DNA of 64,000 nt from the NCBI GenBank assembly GCA_021234155.1, contig JAJEKV010000030.1:16852003-16916002 (forward strand), given 5' to 3'. The stretch comes from Isoetes taiwanensis (taxonomy: Eukaryota > Streptophyta > Lycopodiopsida > Isoetales > Isoetaceae). Of this stretch, positions 1 to 11,477 are shown piece by piece. A model generated the notes under the pieces. It was not told where the DNA came from. It searched no databases and worked only from the letters and a program-made list of their open reading frames with translations. The first letter of the stretch is position 1. The number at the start of each line of letters is the position of its first letter. The position numbers were made by a program, and so were the translations under genes.

Positions 1-1215
1 TGTTCAGCCAGATTTTAAATGTAGCCTTAGAAGGAAGAAGGCTTTCTCTCTTCCTACTTTAGTTCGAATTATTGAAGATTCTTACACTCCCACTCCAGTG
101 ATCGATCTTCTTAAAGAGACTGCTGATTTCAGAGAGTTTGTTTTCTCTCAACGTTCAGACAGAGAACAAGTTGTGAACAAGTTGAATGATCTCACCTTTC
201 AACACCACATCAAGTTCTACTTGAAGGATGGCCAAAGCTTCTTACAGGGGAAGAAGTATACCACAACTAAGGACTGGAGTCCACTAGAGGGATTACGCTT
301 CCTTAAATATATTCGAGACACTTCCTTCATAGAACGTGCTGAGCAACTTCCTCTCAAAAATCCTAAGGAGTCTAAGCAGAAGAAAAGTACCCCAGTGTCA
401 TCCTTAAAAGCCATTGAAAATGGAATTTTCTCAGGCTTTAAGTACTTCTTAGAAGAAGATCGGATGTGGTGGAGCAATTTCTTTCTCGAACAGAAAATTG
501 TTGTGCAAAATATAGCTCTAAAATAGTTGCAAAAACCATTTCAATGGCCTAACACCTTCCATCAACCCGAGCATCAAGCAGGTCCAAGCAATGCTACATT
601 AGCACCTGCAGTAGAAGAAGACGAGGATCGAGTCATGTATCTCGGACCAAGATGCAGGAATGAGCCTCAAGGTAATATCACAGAAATTACCAAGGGTATG
701 CTAATTGCTCTTCCAACTGAGGAGGATGACAAAGGTCGACTTTTCTGGATAGCAAAAGCGCTTGACACAATCAAGGAGGAAGGCTTAGTCACTAAACTCA
801 AGATTCATTGGCTTTGCAACGCTCGAGGAAAATGCTTTTGAAGGTAGATATGAGTTAGAAATGAGAAGCCAAGGAAAAGGGAGAAAGTCCAAGAAGGTGG
901 GTTGTAGGGATGAGCTGAACTTTAATGGCGTGACTATATTGTGCTATGATTTTAAATTGAAATCGACAATTGTCTCACGCCGGGAGGACTATCAATTTTC
1001 TTAAAAAAGCTTGTAATTCTGAAGAAGATGATGAAGGAGGTGGTGGCAATGCTTCACCATCTGTTGATAGTGATGAGGAAGATAGCTCAAGCACTTCCTC
1101 TAGTGACGATGATGAAAGAAGTGAAGGTGATGAGAATGACATAAATGAATATGATGGCGTCCCGGATCCCTCTCTCATCACTCCTCACACTTTTTTGTAC
1201 ATAAGCGAGTCTTAG
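1..1215 (+). pseudogene. 3' part of a decayed DDE-type transposase gene (chromo/BAH-like module, acidic tail)
   Basis: The frame is open at the left edge and runs to a TAG at 524-526, then continues in the same frame to 841. A shift near 835 leads on through another frame to about 1000, and a third frame carries an acidic, serine-rich tail to 1215. The order matches the C-terminal half of a large family of DDE-type transposases seen in seed-free plants and invertebrates: a segment of the type LVRIIEDSY, then HIKFYLKDGQ, then a tryptophan-anchored module (GRLFWIAKALD... LKIHWL) resembling a chromo/BAH-like fold. The catalytic part lies left of the window. The same module recurs in the copy at 6.5-9.3 kb on the other strand. 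The stop and frame changes make this a non-functional copy. The family assignment comes from motif memory, without a database search. Confidence 0.6.
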
Positions 1216-3421
1216 AAAAAGACTATAAATTTTGCATGTGAATATGAAGATTCTATCTTCAAATTTTGAGAATACTACGATTTTGATTCTGATTTACTTC
1301 AATTTTTGTTAAATATTTTATCCTCTGAAATTAGAGTTTCTCTAAAAAATATACTTCAAGAACATTCTATTTGCTAAGAAAAGTGACACTTTAAAAAAGT
1401 CAGTTCTTTAATTTGCACAAAAAAATTAGTCATTTGGGGAGGGTTCAAAATAGAATTTCATGCATCCTTTTTTTTTTTAACCTCGTTTTACCCCCTTTTT
1501 GTAAAAAAGGAATCTTTGAGGAATATTCCTTTTGCTCTCGTTTAGATGATTTGCTCCCGTTTAATCGCAATCTTGTTTCTTACGGAAAAAGCTACATGAT
1601 GTGTACATGTACATAATACATAGAAGCTCTTTGAAGTGTAAGTACAATTGCTACTTCTTATTTGTTATTTATGCTATCCAGCACACTCTCACCTCAGACT
1701 TTAGGATGTTCTAACTGAACTCTTCAATTTGGAAATTGCATTGCTGTAATTCTTACACAAAGCCAATAGAGTCGATAAAACCAGCACCGCTTTGCTCTTT
1801 GAGAAGCTTTCGTTGATAGTGTTTATTGGCTCTTTATATTCCTTTGCTTGAGTTTTGTATGCAATTATCCGCAAGTCTGTATGCTTATTTGATGGAATTG
1901 TCTACAAGTCTACTATCTATTTAAGTCTATTCATTGCCTCTACATTATCTTGGTGCTAAAATCATGCCTCCTCCAGTTTACGGCGTGCGAGAAAGGAATT
2001 ATCCTTATTGGAGTAGGAAATTGTTGAAGAATCTTATAACTTAAGGAATGTGGTTCTTTGGAGTTCAATCTAGTCTTGCTCAAGATTTTGACCCATAGTC
2101 GCTGTCTTTTTCAAACTTCCTTGATTGGATAAATAGCTTTTGATCCGTTATTACCAAAATTGCCTTCCTTTTCTTACATTGGAGATGGATCAAAAGTATA
2201 TATGGATGTTGAAGATGGATTCCACAGGTATATCTGGATGCTTTGTCTCCCCTAGAAAACTAGACTTTGACTTATCTATACTTTTAAGTTTTGAATTAGA
2301 ACTTTCTGATTTCTTCTTTCCTTACGTGTTATGTATCGGGGGGAAGTGCAAAGGGAATTTGTGAGAATTTATCAATTAAAAACCTTGTGATGGCTTCATG
2401 TTAAAATTCATAGCCTTTTGTTAAAATTCAAAGCTTTAGTGGTTGTGATTTGAATCCAAAATAAACCAGGATCTTAATCTCCTATTCCTTCTCCCCTTTG
2501 ACAAAGCTATTATCCTCTCCTGGTTGATCTTCTGGATTGCCTTCAGAGTGATCCACAAGCTCTGATAGTGCTTCATGAAATAGCTATTGGAAAGTCCGCA
2601 ACCAATGGTGTTGCGAATGTGCTTTAAAGCCATCAATGTGCTTTAAAGCCACCACGTATCCCCTAAAGATTTAATTGATGCAACTTACTAGTTAACCCCT
2701 AGGCTAGGCTAACTTTCAACTAACCTTGGATTGAATTTCACCATGGTTTGGTTCCAAAGCTATGGTTAGCCCCTTTATTATCTTTTCCAAACTATGGCCT
2801 CCCAATACAGAAGCAAGTAGATTGGAAGGATGAACAATACACTAATCTTATGGAGTGCTAGATCTTTGATATACTAAGGTTAATCACCTAGCAATGTATA
2901 ATATAGTAACAAATTTATGTAGTAGTTGGTGAAAGAAAAACATTTGTTTGGTTCAAATAAGAACCAGTCAAGAAGAAAATGTGCATGTTCAGTCGTGCAT
3001 TATAGATTTCCATTTAAAATAAATGGCCACATGATGTGATGTCAAGTTTGTTTTCCAGCCTTGACATATTTATTTCATGAAAAAAGTTAGGACAGGGGGC
3101 GCATAATTTAGGACAGAGGGCATGCCCCACAAGTTTTGAACAACCAAATCTTGCTCCCTATGGCGTTTTCTTATATGATACTATTTTCTTATCTTATTAT
3201 ATAAAAACAATATAGATACCATATGGACACTTGCAATTGTATCTTTTATTCTCAGAACGACTTGAGCTATAATGGTGACATTGCCCATCTCTCGATGGAG
3301 CATCTTTGAGAAGTCTAATACACAATGGCAAGCTTCATTTTAAAGTCATAGCATGCAGATAGCTTATAGTGTCTTAACCTCGTTTCAGAGGTAATACAAC
3401 AATTAAGAACAATATTATAAA
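1216..3421. other. intergenic, no gene recognised
   Basis: AT-rich sequence with short chance frames only. A local direct repeat (a GTGCTTTAAAGCCA-type motif) occurs at about 2618-2653. I see no domain, RNA gene or clear element end. Confidence 0.5.
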
Positions 3422-5622
3422 CTAGTAATGGTGCCCAGCGTTGCTGGGCATAAGCTGGGAACCTGTGTGGATGGAAACATGTTCAGCTCAACACCTTTTC
3501 ATAAATCTTAGACAATAGAAACTAAGCCCAATATTGCTGGGCTATAAGAGGTTTTTGTGCACTCAAGTATCGTTTTCCTTTCTCTTTGCTTTTTGCTCTA
3601 TCCTTGATTTCCCTTTTTCTTTTCTTTTTTTTTTTCCATTTTCCTACAGACTTTCCTTTTTCCTTTTCCCTACACATTTATTTTTTCCTTTTCCTCTTTT
3701 CTTTTTATCTCGCTTTTTCCTTCCCTGCCCTTTCCACTTCCTGTTCTCCTTTTTTCCCTTTCCCCTTTTTTTGATGGATTTTTTTTCCTTCCCTTTCATC
3801 CTTTTCCGGCCCTTCCCCTTTTTCCTGTGCTCTTTATTCCTTTCCTTTTCCCCTCCTCTTCCTTTTCTATTTTCCTTTCCCTTTTTCCTTCCCTTTTTCC
3901 CACATTTTTTCCGTGCCTCTTTTCTTCTTTTTGTCCTATTCTTCTTTTCCCTTCATTTTTTTCTTTTTTCTCACCCTTTCTCTCTTTCTCTTGTTATGCC
4001 CTTTTCCCCCTCTCTTTTTTCATTTCCCTCTTCCCTATTCTCCTCGTGCCCTTTTTCCTTTCTTTTTTCCCACCATTTTTATGTGCCCCTTTTCTTCTTT
4101 TTCGCACCCTCTTCCCTTTTTCCTCGTGCCCCTTCTCCCTTTCTTTTTTTTTTCTTTTCCCTTGTCCCACGCTCTTTTCCCTTCACTTTTTCTTTTTTCT
4201 CACTCTTTCTCTCTTTCCCTTTTCATGCTCTTTTCCCCCTCTTTTTCCATTTCCCTCTTCCCTATTCCTCGTGCCCTTTTTTCCTTTCTTTTTTCTCTTT
4301 CCACCTCCCTTTTTTCTTTTTCTTTTCCTTCCCTTTTCATCCTTTCCTTTGCCCTTTTTCACTTTCTTCCTCCCGTTTCATTTTCTTTTTCCCTTCCCCT
4401 TTTCCTTTCCCCCGACCCTTTTTCGCCTTTTGCCATCCTTTTTCTCTTTTTCTTTTGCGCCTGTTCCCCCTCCTTTTTTCTTTTTTCTTTTTGCTTTTTC
4501 CCTTCCTGTTCCCTCCTTTCTTACCCTTCCCCCTTTTCCCTTTTCTTTGTGCCGTTTTGTCCTTCCCATTTTCCATTTCCCTCCCCTCTTTTCCTCTTGC
4601 CCATTTTCCCTTCCCATTTCCCCTTTCTGCATTCCCTTTTTTTTCTCTTCCCCTTTCTCCCTTCTCTCCACCATTTTTCCTCTTCCCTTTTTTCCCTTCC
4701 CTTTTCCTGCTTTCCACACCCTTTCCTCTTCCCTTTTTCCCATTGCCTTTTTTGCCTTCCCTTTCCTCCCTCCCTTTCTTTTCCCTTTCTCTTTCTCTTT
4801 TCCCATGCCACTTATCCCTTTCCTCACCACTTCCTTCTTTCCCTCTTCCCCTTTTCCTCGTGTCTCTTTGCCTTTTCCTTTTCACCTTTCCACCCCCTTT
4901 TTTCTTTCTTCCTTTCCCTAACCTCCCCCCTTCCCCGTGCCCTTTTTTTTCCTCCCCTTTTTTCTTTTCCTTTCCTCTTTCCCTTTTCCATTGCGTCGTT
5001 CCCTTTTCCCCACCTTTGCACCCCTTTTCCTCCTTTGTCCATCCTCTTCTTCTTTTCCCTTTGTCCGTTCCCCCTCCCTTTTCTTCCTTTTTTTTTAACT
5101 TTTTCCATGCTTTTTTTCCCTTCCCTTTTCCCCTTTCTCCAACCTTTTCCCTTTGGGCTTTTTCTCGTGCCCTTTTCCCATCTCCCTCTCCCCTTTTCCT
5201 CATGCCCATTTTCCCCTCCCTTTTCCCCTTTCCGCATTACTTTTTCTTTTTTCCTTCCCCTTTCGCTTTTCCAATGCCCCTTTTCCCTTTACTTTTCCTC
5301 CTTTCCCCACTCTTTTCCCATTGCCCTTTCTTCCTTCCCTTTCCTCTCTCCCCTCTTTGTTTTCCCTTTCTTTTTTCCCTTTCCCATGTCACTTTTCCCT
5401 TTCCTCACCATTTTCTTCTTCCCCTTTTTCCCATGCCCTTTTCCCCTCTTCCCCTTTCCCTCGTGCCTTTTCCCCTTCACTTCTGCCTTTTCGTCCTCCC
5501 TTTTCCTTAATCTTCGATATTGCAATAAAATCATCACCGTTCGGTTAAGCCAATCAAATCCACACCATTAGATTTAGGGCTTGATGGAAAACGGACACAC
5601 GCTAAAACATTATAATATAGGA
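3422..5622 (-). mobile_element. non-autonomous Helitron (minus orientation)
   Basis: On the minus strand the element begins with TCCTATATTATAATG (5622 downward), a typical plant Helitron 5' end, preceded by A. It ends with a perfect 8-bp hairpin (TGCCCAGC, 3-nt loop, GCTGGGCA; plus positions 3432-3450), six bases, then CTAG (3425-3422), followed by T. That gives insertion between A and T with no target duplication, as Helitrons do. The element is 2.2 kb and has no Rep/helicase coding; nearly all of its interior is the pyrimidine tract at 3550-5510. A similar hairpin (AGCCC...GGGCT) lies just inside at about 3524-3542. The ends are seen directly; that they form one element is inferred from their spacing and polarity. 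Confidence 0.7.
3550..5510 (+). repeat. about 2-kb homopyrimidine (C/T) tract
   Basis: The plus strand is almost entirely C and T for nearly 2 kb. The few purines recur in the same small contexts (CGTGCCC, CATGCCC, GTTCCC) about every 20-60 bases, which suggests an expanded and diverged minisatellite of units like TTTTCC...CGTGCCC. The long frames on both strands (up to 658 codons) are low-complexity artefacts of Phe/Ser/Pro/Leu or Lys/Gly/Glu/Arg composition. The strand asymmetry would favour triplex (H-DNA) structures. Confidence 0.9.
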
Positions 5623-6530
5623 TATGAGGTGTTTACATGCCAAGTTCTTCAATAATAATAGGAGGTATCCATGTGGACACTCAATAAAAGAAGCTAAAAG
5701 ATATGCAATCCACATGTCAACCAAATAGAAATTACCAATTCAAATCAATGTTACCAAGCATGAGTACTAGAGACAACAACGCGGCTTCAAATCCTGTATG
5801 TTCAATTACTTCAAGAATGCCGTTTGTTTTGTGCATTTTGAACTGTCACAAATCTATTACTAAATAAAGTTTGAAACTTATGGTAAATCCAATTTCATAG
5901 GGTTGGAACAAAAGAAATGTTCGCGGCGGCCTTGGCCACCGCGATAAATTTCTTGTAGTAATAAACTATACCAGCAAACCATAATGAGAAAGTAAGTATA
6001 GGTACTTACTATATGGATATAACACATTGAAAAATTTTAAATACAAATCATGCTATTCAACTCTATCTAGTTATTCAACATATTAACTTATGACATAAAA
6101 GTAGCACAAATATGATAAGTCTCGTCATATTTGGGTTGTTCACTGTGATGGCATTACGTTGACAAATGGCTTTTACCAAAATTTTGGTTGGAAAAAAAAA
6201 CAAATAAGAATTAGGGATTTTTGTGCGTGGTTTTATCTGCCATAAGAATTAAAACCATCATTCAATTAAATTGGGATTATGTCTTAATTTTGGGACAAAT
6301 TTCATATTGCATGTTCAAATTCACACATTTCACCTCAAAATTATGAAAACGTAATATCATGTTATTTACAAAATAGTCAATATTTCACAATATAACACCA
6401 TATCATAAAAACGTGATAACAAAAATTTACATAGTTATTCAACTTTCTTCAAGCACCCCCAATGATATCATAGCCTTCTTCCTGACATCCTAAAGTATTG
6501 TAATTCTCGCATTTCTAGCTGGAATAGTGT
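5623..6530. other. intergenic with a small GC-rich foldback
   Basis: AT-rich and gene-free. At 5914-5952 there is a hairpin: GAAATGTTCGCGGCGGCC pairs with GGCCACCGCGATAAATTTC. An AAATTT flank with a GC-rich palindromic centre is also seen in the foldbacks at 45.7 kb and 50.9 kb. Confidence 0.5.
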
Positions 6531-6539
6531 TTGGAGTCC

Positions 6540-9303
6540 ATGAGTACAAAACACTTTCATAGTCTAGCCAAAGATCGGGGATCACTTCGGTTTCTCCTCC
6601 ATCTCTTTGTCCAACAATCGAGTACCTTTCTTTATCCGAATCGTTGGTCAAGCGATGCCTTTGGACACCACCATTCCACCCGGCGCATGGTTGAAGTTAA
6701 TATTACCTTCTTCTTTGCAAATATCGGAGATAGTGAACCCCAACCACACCGGATATGTATCTAAATCTGGCGGCTTTACTACCACAAATTGGTGGCATTC
6801 CAAGTCGATGGAAGGTTCATAAGCATCCATGCCTAGAAACTTTGGCCTATTATTCTTAGGACCAACATAGTGTTTGTCGGAAGGAGGGAGGAGCATATTG
6901 CTTCAAATGCTACTTACGGTGTCATCAACATCCTCGGCGGACTGCTAAGGTCTTCCACCTAATTTTAGGCAACCACCCTTCTTTCAATTCATCCGAGGAT
7001 GTGTCTATCTCCCCCAACAGGTTAATCACCTTCTTCCAGTAAGCCACCAAGGCACGGTTGGTGTCATCTGAATTGGTTTGCCAATGCTTTATATAGTCTG
7101 GATTCCTTCCTTAGTCAATCCCAATTGCTTCACTTCTTGATGGGTTTTAGAGCTTTTGGTTGACCTGGAGGTATCATAGGCTTGCCATTCTCATCTCTAC
7201 GCCATATTTCCTCCCCTCCTCTCCGGTCATCCTCACGAAGGTCTCATCTTCCATTGGAAGATTGGAATCCCATCTCTCACCCAAAAAGTGAACTGCAGGG
7301 CACGGAATGACCTTCAAGATCCAATGTATAACCATCCACAAAGCTCTTCCAATGGGCACTTCTTCTATGAGAGAAGCTATAGGATTTGGAGTAGTGCATT
7401 CATGCAAGATTTCCATTAGCCTAGGAAAGTTGGTCACTGTCTGCTGCTTCAGTATACAACTATATTTGCCAACTAATGCATCCACATCCTCATGGGTATG
7501 CCGGGCATAAGAAACCCTAAATTAACTCTTTCAAATATCCCCACAGTTTAAGTAGGATAGGAAAGAAAACATCCACTGTTCTTATTTTGGCCAAGCACAA
7601 TTATCAAGTTGCAAGAGAAACCTTTTGGGTAGATCTTGAGGTCTATACGTGAAGTTGAAGCTCCAACATGTTCATTAGACCCATGCTTCCTAAACCTTGC
7701 CTTCTTGAACTTTTCAATATTGTTAGGGTTTCCATCTAACAATGCTCTATGTAGTGCACGGCTAGTCAGTAGGGTCCTGGAGGTGACCATTGTATCCATT
7801 TTCATAGTTTCTCAAACACCTCATGATACTCCCAATATGAAAATCTGGACCATCACTCCACAACTCCAAACTAAAATGGCCATAGTAGGTTTGAGTCTGC
7901 CCATGCAAGATTGCCCCATCATTGAGATCATCGTAAATGGTATGATCTTCCACATGACTTTGGTATGTACTTGAATTGTAGAAGACAAGTCTTTTCTTGG
8001 TCCATCTTGTCATGTATAATACATAAATAGTTATTGGGTTCCAATGCAGATAAAGTCCTCCACATCCAATAACATGATCTACATGATAGTTGGTCAGTCA
8101 TATGGTCCTTCATATGCTCCCTTATCCTAGCCCTTTGACTAGGTTGCACAGTCTTATCAAGAGTCTCCTTCAACTTAGCACATAAATTGCACTTTGCAAA
8201 GTTGTTTGAAGTTGCTATGGTGACATGATTGAAATGCTTCTTCCATAACCTACTAAAGCTAGGTTGGGATATTGGAAGAATTCCCAATTCTCAGTAGGAA
8301 ATTCACTTCTTCAAAATACTCTTTTTGAGTACAATGTGATGGCAACCTTTTCTCAACAACTGCTCTTCCCTTTTCATCCCTTACGCTTTTTGTGTGGCAT
8401 AGACTCTGCATTGAAATCAATATATTTTTCAAATATCTCCCTGGCAGCCAAGGCCCTAGCTGTTGGTCTCAACAAACCATTATTTTCATGTAAAGCAATC
8501 CTGTTCCCCTCTGCCTGTTTTTTTGCCAATTATGCCATGAAGAAGTTGGAATTGCATGGATATTCTGCCATGCTTTTGCACATATCCATTTTCCTAGCAA
8601 AGGTTATCTTTTTTCTTTTGGGTTTCTTTCATCACGAAGTGCATGCTTTCGAAGATTGTGTACATGTAGGTCCTCCTCTCATCAACAGTATACTCTTGAA
8701 AAGTGGCTCTTGCTTCCACCAATTGTTCTATTGTAAAGAATTGCATACAAGCACTCCAACAACAATCTGAGCCCCTAACCTTCACCATTGTCTCACGTTT
8801 GGTGTCACTAATCAGCTTGGCTCTTTTGCTAGGATAATGTCGGCAACCTGATACTTCTCCCCTTTTGCCTAGGTTTAGAGTTCCAACTGCCAATGGATCA
8901 ATATCAAGACAATCATTGTCCCCAACAACCTCAGGTTCTGGAAAAATATAATCCTCCACAAATTGAACACTACTTATAGGCCATGCCATGATGCAAGGAA
9001 CCTCCAATTGCTTGACACAACCAAAACATTCCTTGTCACCCAAACCTTTACCTTTCGGTTGTCTTCCAACATCGAAATTGCAATACCAATATTGTCTTCC
9101 CCTAGCCTTTCATCATTAACGACTTGATCGGGGATCGCTGGTACAATGACTCCTTGGCCTACTATTTCCTTGTTGCACTTGTGCATGATTCTCACCTTCT
9201 TGTTCCTCCATTGCACCCTACTATAGAGGACTAATTGTTTTTCTTCAACATTCTTGCTAGGAGTTGGTTTTTCTTTGATATTGCTCTTTTCAATATGTTG
9301 CAC
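6540..9303 (-). pseudogene. decayed DDE-type transposase, second copy (DUF7869-like)
   Basis: Successive minus-strand fragments in different frames follow the family order. They are an N-terminal basic region (9303-8974), a middle part (9043-8594), a zinc-knuckle-like CNLCAKLKETLDK segment with the catalytic-type CIIHDKMDQEKT motif (8287-7928), a GQNKNSGCFLSYPT segment that resembles the D-N-x-x-E-N-K block (about 7600), and PAYPHEDVDALVGKY, a variant of the usual GHTHEDVDALFG motif (about 7470). The last piece is FVVVKPPDLDTYPVWLGF, the tail module (6896-6648). At least five frameshifts and many stops break it. The family resemblance (a DDE/RNase H-like transposase often annotated DUF7869) is from memory of motifs. 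It lies in opposite orientation to the copy at the left edge. Confidence 0.55.
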
Positions 9304-9619
9304 ACCATCTTGAGTTGGAGAGGCACCATTGACCTAGGCAAATTGCACCCTTTTTAGTCAATGAGTAGGAAAAAATTATTACACCATAAGATAAGAATTA
9401 TTACATTTATGGAATTTGTAAAGGTAAATCAAATTTTTTTAAAAGCAAGAAATTCCTTGGAAATAGGTTTAATATAATAATAACAATGGGTGTAAACGAA
9501 ATCATTTAAAACAAGAATTTTCGTGGCAACAACAAGGAAATGACATTTATATAAATATATCCAAATTTTAATTATCGAAAATTTAGATATATGATTACGA
9601 AAAGACATATAACTGATAA

Positions 9620-9775
9620 GGTAGACGTGAGAATTTATTATCCATAATAATATACTCTAGTGATATAGCTGGCGGGAATTTCGTATGCCTGGCGTGTTAT
9701 TTGAGGCAATCAATTATTCACGCTAATTTCTAATTAACCCTATATAAATCCTGTTCACGCTCTCAAGCTCCATTC
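9620..9775 (+). promoter_or_regulatory. TATA promoter A with palindromic site
   Basis: The block contains CTGGCGGGAATTTCG, the palindromic site TATGCCTGGCGTG (9684-9696), CAATCAATTATTCACGC and a plant TATA box CCTATATAAATCC (about 9738-9750), followed by CACGCTCTCAAG, 53 bp before the ATG at 9803. The same elements in the same order and spacing recur at 10755-10925. Confidence 0.6.
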
Positions 9776-9802
9776 CTTCTAATTTTTTTTTCTCTGCCCG
9801 CC

Positions 9803-10253
9803 ATGAAGCGTTCGGCCTCAGCGTCAAACCTTCATGAAGAACCCGAGGTCTCCTCAAAGAGACGTCGGGTTGAAGAAGCCCCTCAGTCCCTCCCCTTCCC
9901 CCGATTGATTTTTTGTCCCAATTCTCCTCTGAATCTGATTCAGAGGAGGAAGAGGAGGAGTTGGAGGAAGAGGAGGAGATGGATTCTCAAGAATTCATGA
10001 CTGCTCTGCTTCAGGGTTGGCTTAACCCTGAAACAGAGAATGAATTCTCTGAAGCAGAAGAAGAGGAGGAGGAAGAAGAGGAGGCAGAAGAAGAGGAGGA
10101 GGAAGAAGGTCGAGAATTCGACCAATTTGTACAATGGTTGCGGGATGAAGCAGGTTTGCATGGCTGCCTCTTTTCTTTTTCTAACGTACCTTTCTTTCTT
10201 TTTTCTTTTCTAACCTCTCTTTCTTCTTTCTTGCAGACATGGAAGAACAGTGA
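9803..10253 (+). CDS. small acidic protein gene, two exons, probably frameshifted
   Basis: An ATG 53 bp after the TATA box opens a frame beginning MKRSASASNL, with a basic KRRRVEE patch that could be a nuclear localisation signal. This frame is left near 9910. The adjacent frame then carries a very acidic stretch (runs of Glu), EFMTALLQGWLNPETENEF, more Glu, and EFDQFVQWLRDEA, until GCAG|GTTTGC (donor 10154). The acceptor TTCTTTCTTGCAG (10236) joins an exon of five codons and a TGA, in phase. The change of frame needs either a small indel or an unseen intron. Repeated EFhxhhxxWL segments flanking the Glu runs look like a short duplicated module. No known family recognised; a nuclear acidic protein is a guess from composition. 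Confidence 0.45.
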
Positions 10254-10754
10254 TGTAGATCCCGGGTGGCCTTCTTTTTTTTTTTTTTTTTTTTTTTTTT
10301 GGACACCTCACGGGCATTTTTTTTTTCTGTGATATTTTGTAAAGCCTTCGGGCATCTACTTACAAGCCATTCTTGGCATCTGTACATATCAATTTTGAAT
10401 GAAATCAAATAGTTTTTTTCACAAACTTTTTCTTCAAACAATTTTCTTCAAACAGTTTATTTTGAATGAAATCAGACTATTTTCGCCAAGCATTTTGTCT
10501 CCAAAGTGTTTTCTCTAAAATTTTGTCTCTGCATTTGTCTCAACAAAGTCTCGGGAACACTATAAATCAACCACATGAGAAATCTCTGATTCATCACAGC
10601 AGTATAGGAAATTTTCCTATACGACCTAAAACAATTCCCCAACTCAACAAGTCATTTTTTAGCCTTGATAATTTTGCCTTTAAAATCATTTTTAATTTAG
10701 CCTATATAAAATTTCGAAATTCTTTTTTTTTTCGAATGCAATAAATGGAATAAA

Positions 10755-10925
10755 ATGCCGTGAGAATTTATTGCGTAAAATGAAATATTCTCCATATATA
10801 CCATATACATGTCTTGTCTGGCGGGAAGACCATACGCCAGGCATGTTAATTCAAGCAATCAATTATTCACGCTAATTTATTTCTAATTATGCCTCTATAA
10901 ATCCATTTCACGCTCTCAAAGTTCC
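10755..10925 (+). promoter_or_regulatory. TATA promoter B, homologous to promoter A
   Basis: It shares with 9620-9775 the order GTGAGAATTTATT, CTGGCGGGAA, a palindromic site (TACGCCAGGCATG, 10833-10845), CAATCAATTATTCACGCTAATTT, a TATA box (CTATAAATCC, about 10895-10904) and TTTCACGCTCTCAA. The duplicated promoter is followed by different transcribed sequence. Confidence 0.6.
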
Positions 10926-11249
10926 TACAATTTCTTCCTTTCTTCATACGATTTGCCGGTTGCACTTCAGCTGTGTTTGCATCCGCCCTCCTAAAATCTT
11001 GGTGAGCAGATTTCTTTTCAGCAATGTTAGATGTTTGGTTTCGGCAATTCCTAACTTACTAAAAGACTCTGCCTTTTGTTCTGTAGCAGAGGACATCGGA
11101 GGCTCAGAATTAAAACCAAAAGCAGAGGACTAAGATCTGCGAATCCAAAAGCCTCGGAATTAAAACCAAAAGCATAGTCCTCCGTTCTTCGAATCCTTCC
11201 AGTCTCAGAACTCAAGGTTAGTTTTCATTTAGTTTTAAGCTGCATCTCA

Positions 11250-11342
11250 ATGGCAGGTTTAATCCAAGAAGACAAGCTTTTGCATTTGCTCAAGGCAGAG
11301 GAAGCAGATGATGTTTATGAAAATCAGAATAGTTTTTTATAA
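11250..11342 (+). CDS. 30-codon ORF downstream of promoter B
   Basis: An ATG at 11250 opens 30 codons (MAGLIQEDKLLHLLKAEEAD...) ending in TAA. The leader between promoter B and this ORF contains purine-rich duplicated segments (GAATTAAAACCAAAAGCA twice, about 11115-11175) and possible splice sites. The ORF overlaps a stem-loop, so this transcript may be structural RNA rather than coding. No family recognised. Confidence 0.25.
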   Translation: MAGLIQEDKLLHLLKAEEADDVYENQNSFL

Positions 11343-11356
11343 ACTTCATCTGCTTC
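11301..11356. repeat. miRNA-precursor-like stem-loop
   Basis: GAAGCAGATGATGTTTATGA (11301-11320) pairs with the complement of TTATAAACTTCATCTGCTTC (11337-11356), with few mismatches and a loop of about 14 bases. Arm length and mismatch density fit a plant miRNA-like hairpin, but nothing shows processing. Confidence 0.4.
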
Positions 11357-11477
11357 TTTTTGTTTCGAGTAAATTCTTGAGTTTCTCTTCCTGAATTAAT
11401 CATGCTATTGCATGCAAGTTTCTATTATGAATAAGTGTAGTAGAAAGCATTAGAAGAATCTCAAAGATAATATTTGA

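Noticed and set aside
3534-5571. Long open frames on both strands (up to 658 codons) in the pyrimidine tract
   Set aside because: C/T-only sequence cannot form stop codons on the plus strand, and the purine strand only rarely. The proteins are pure low complexity with no domain, so these are composition artefacts.
3422-5622. Autonomous Helitron with Rep/helicase
   Set aside because: No Rep HUH or helicase motif is present in any frame; the interior is low complexity.
9940-10161. Minus-strand Phe/Leu-rich 73-codon frame
   Set aside because: It is the shadow of the Glu-rich stretch on the plus strand.
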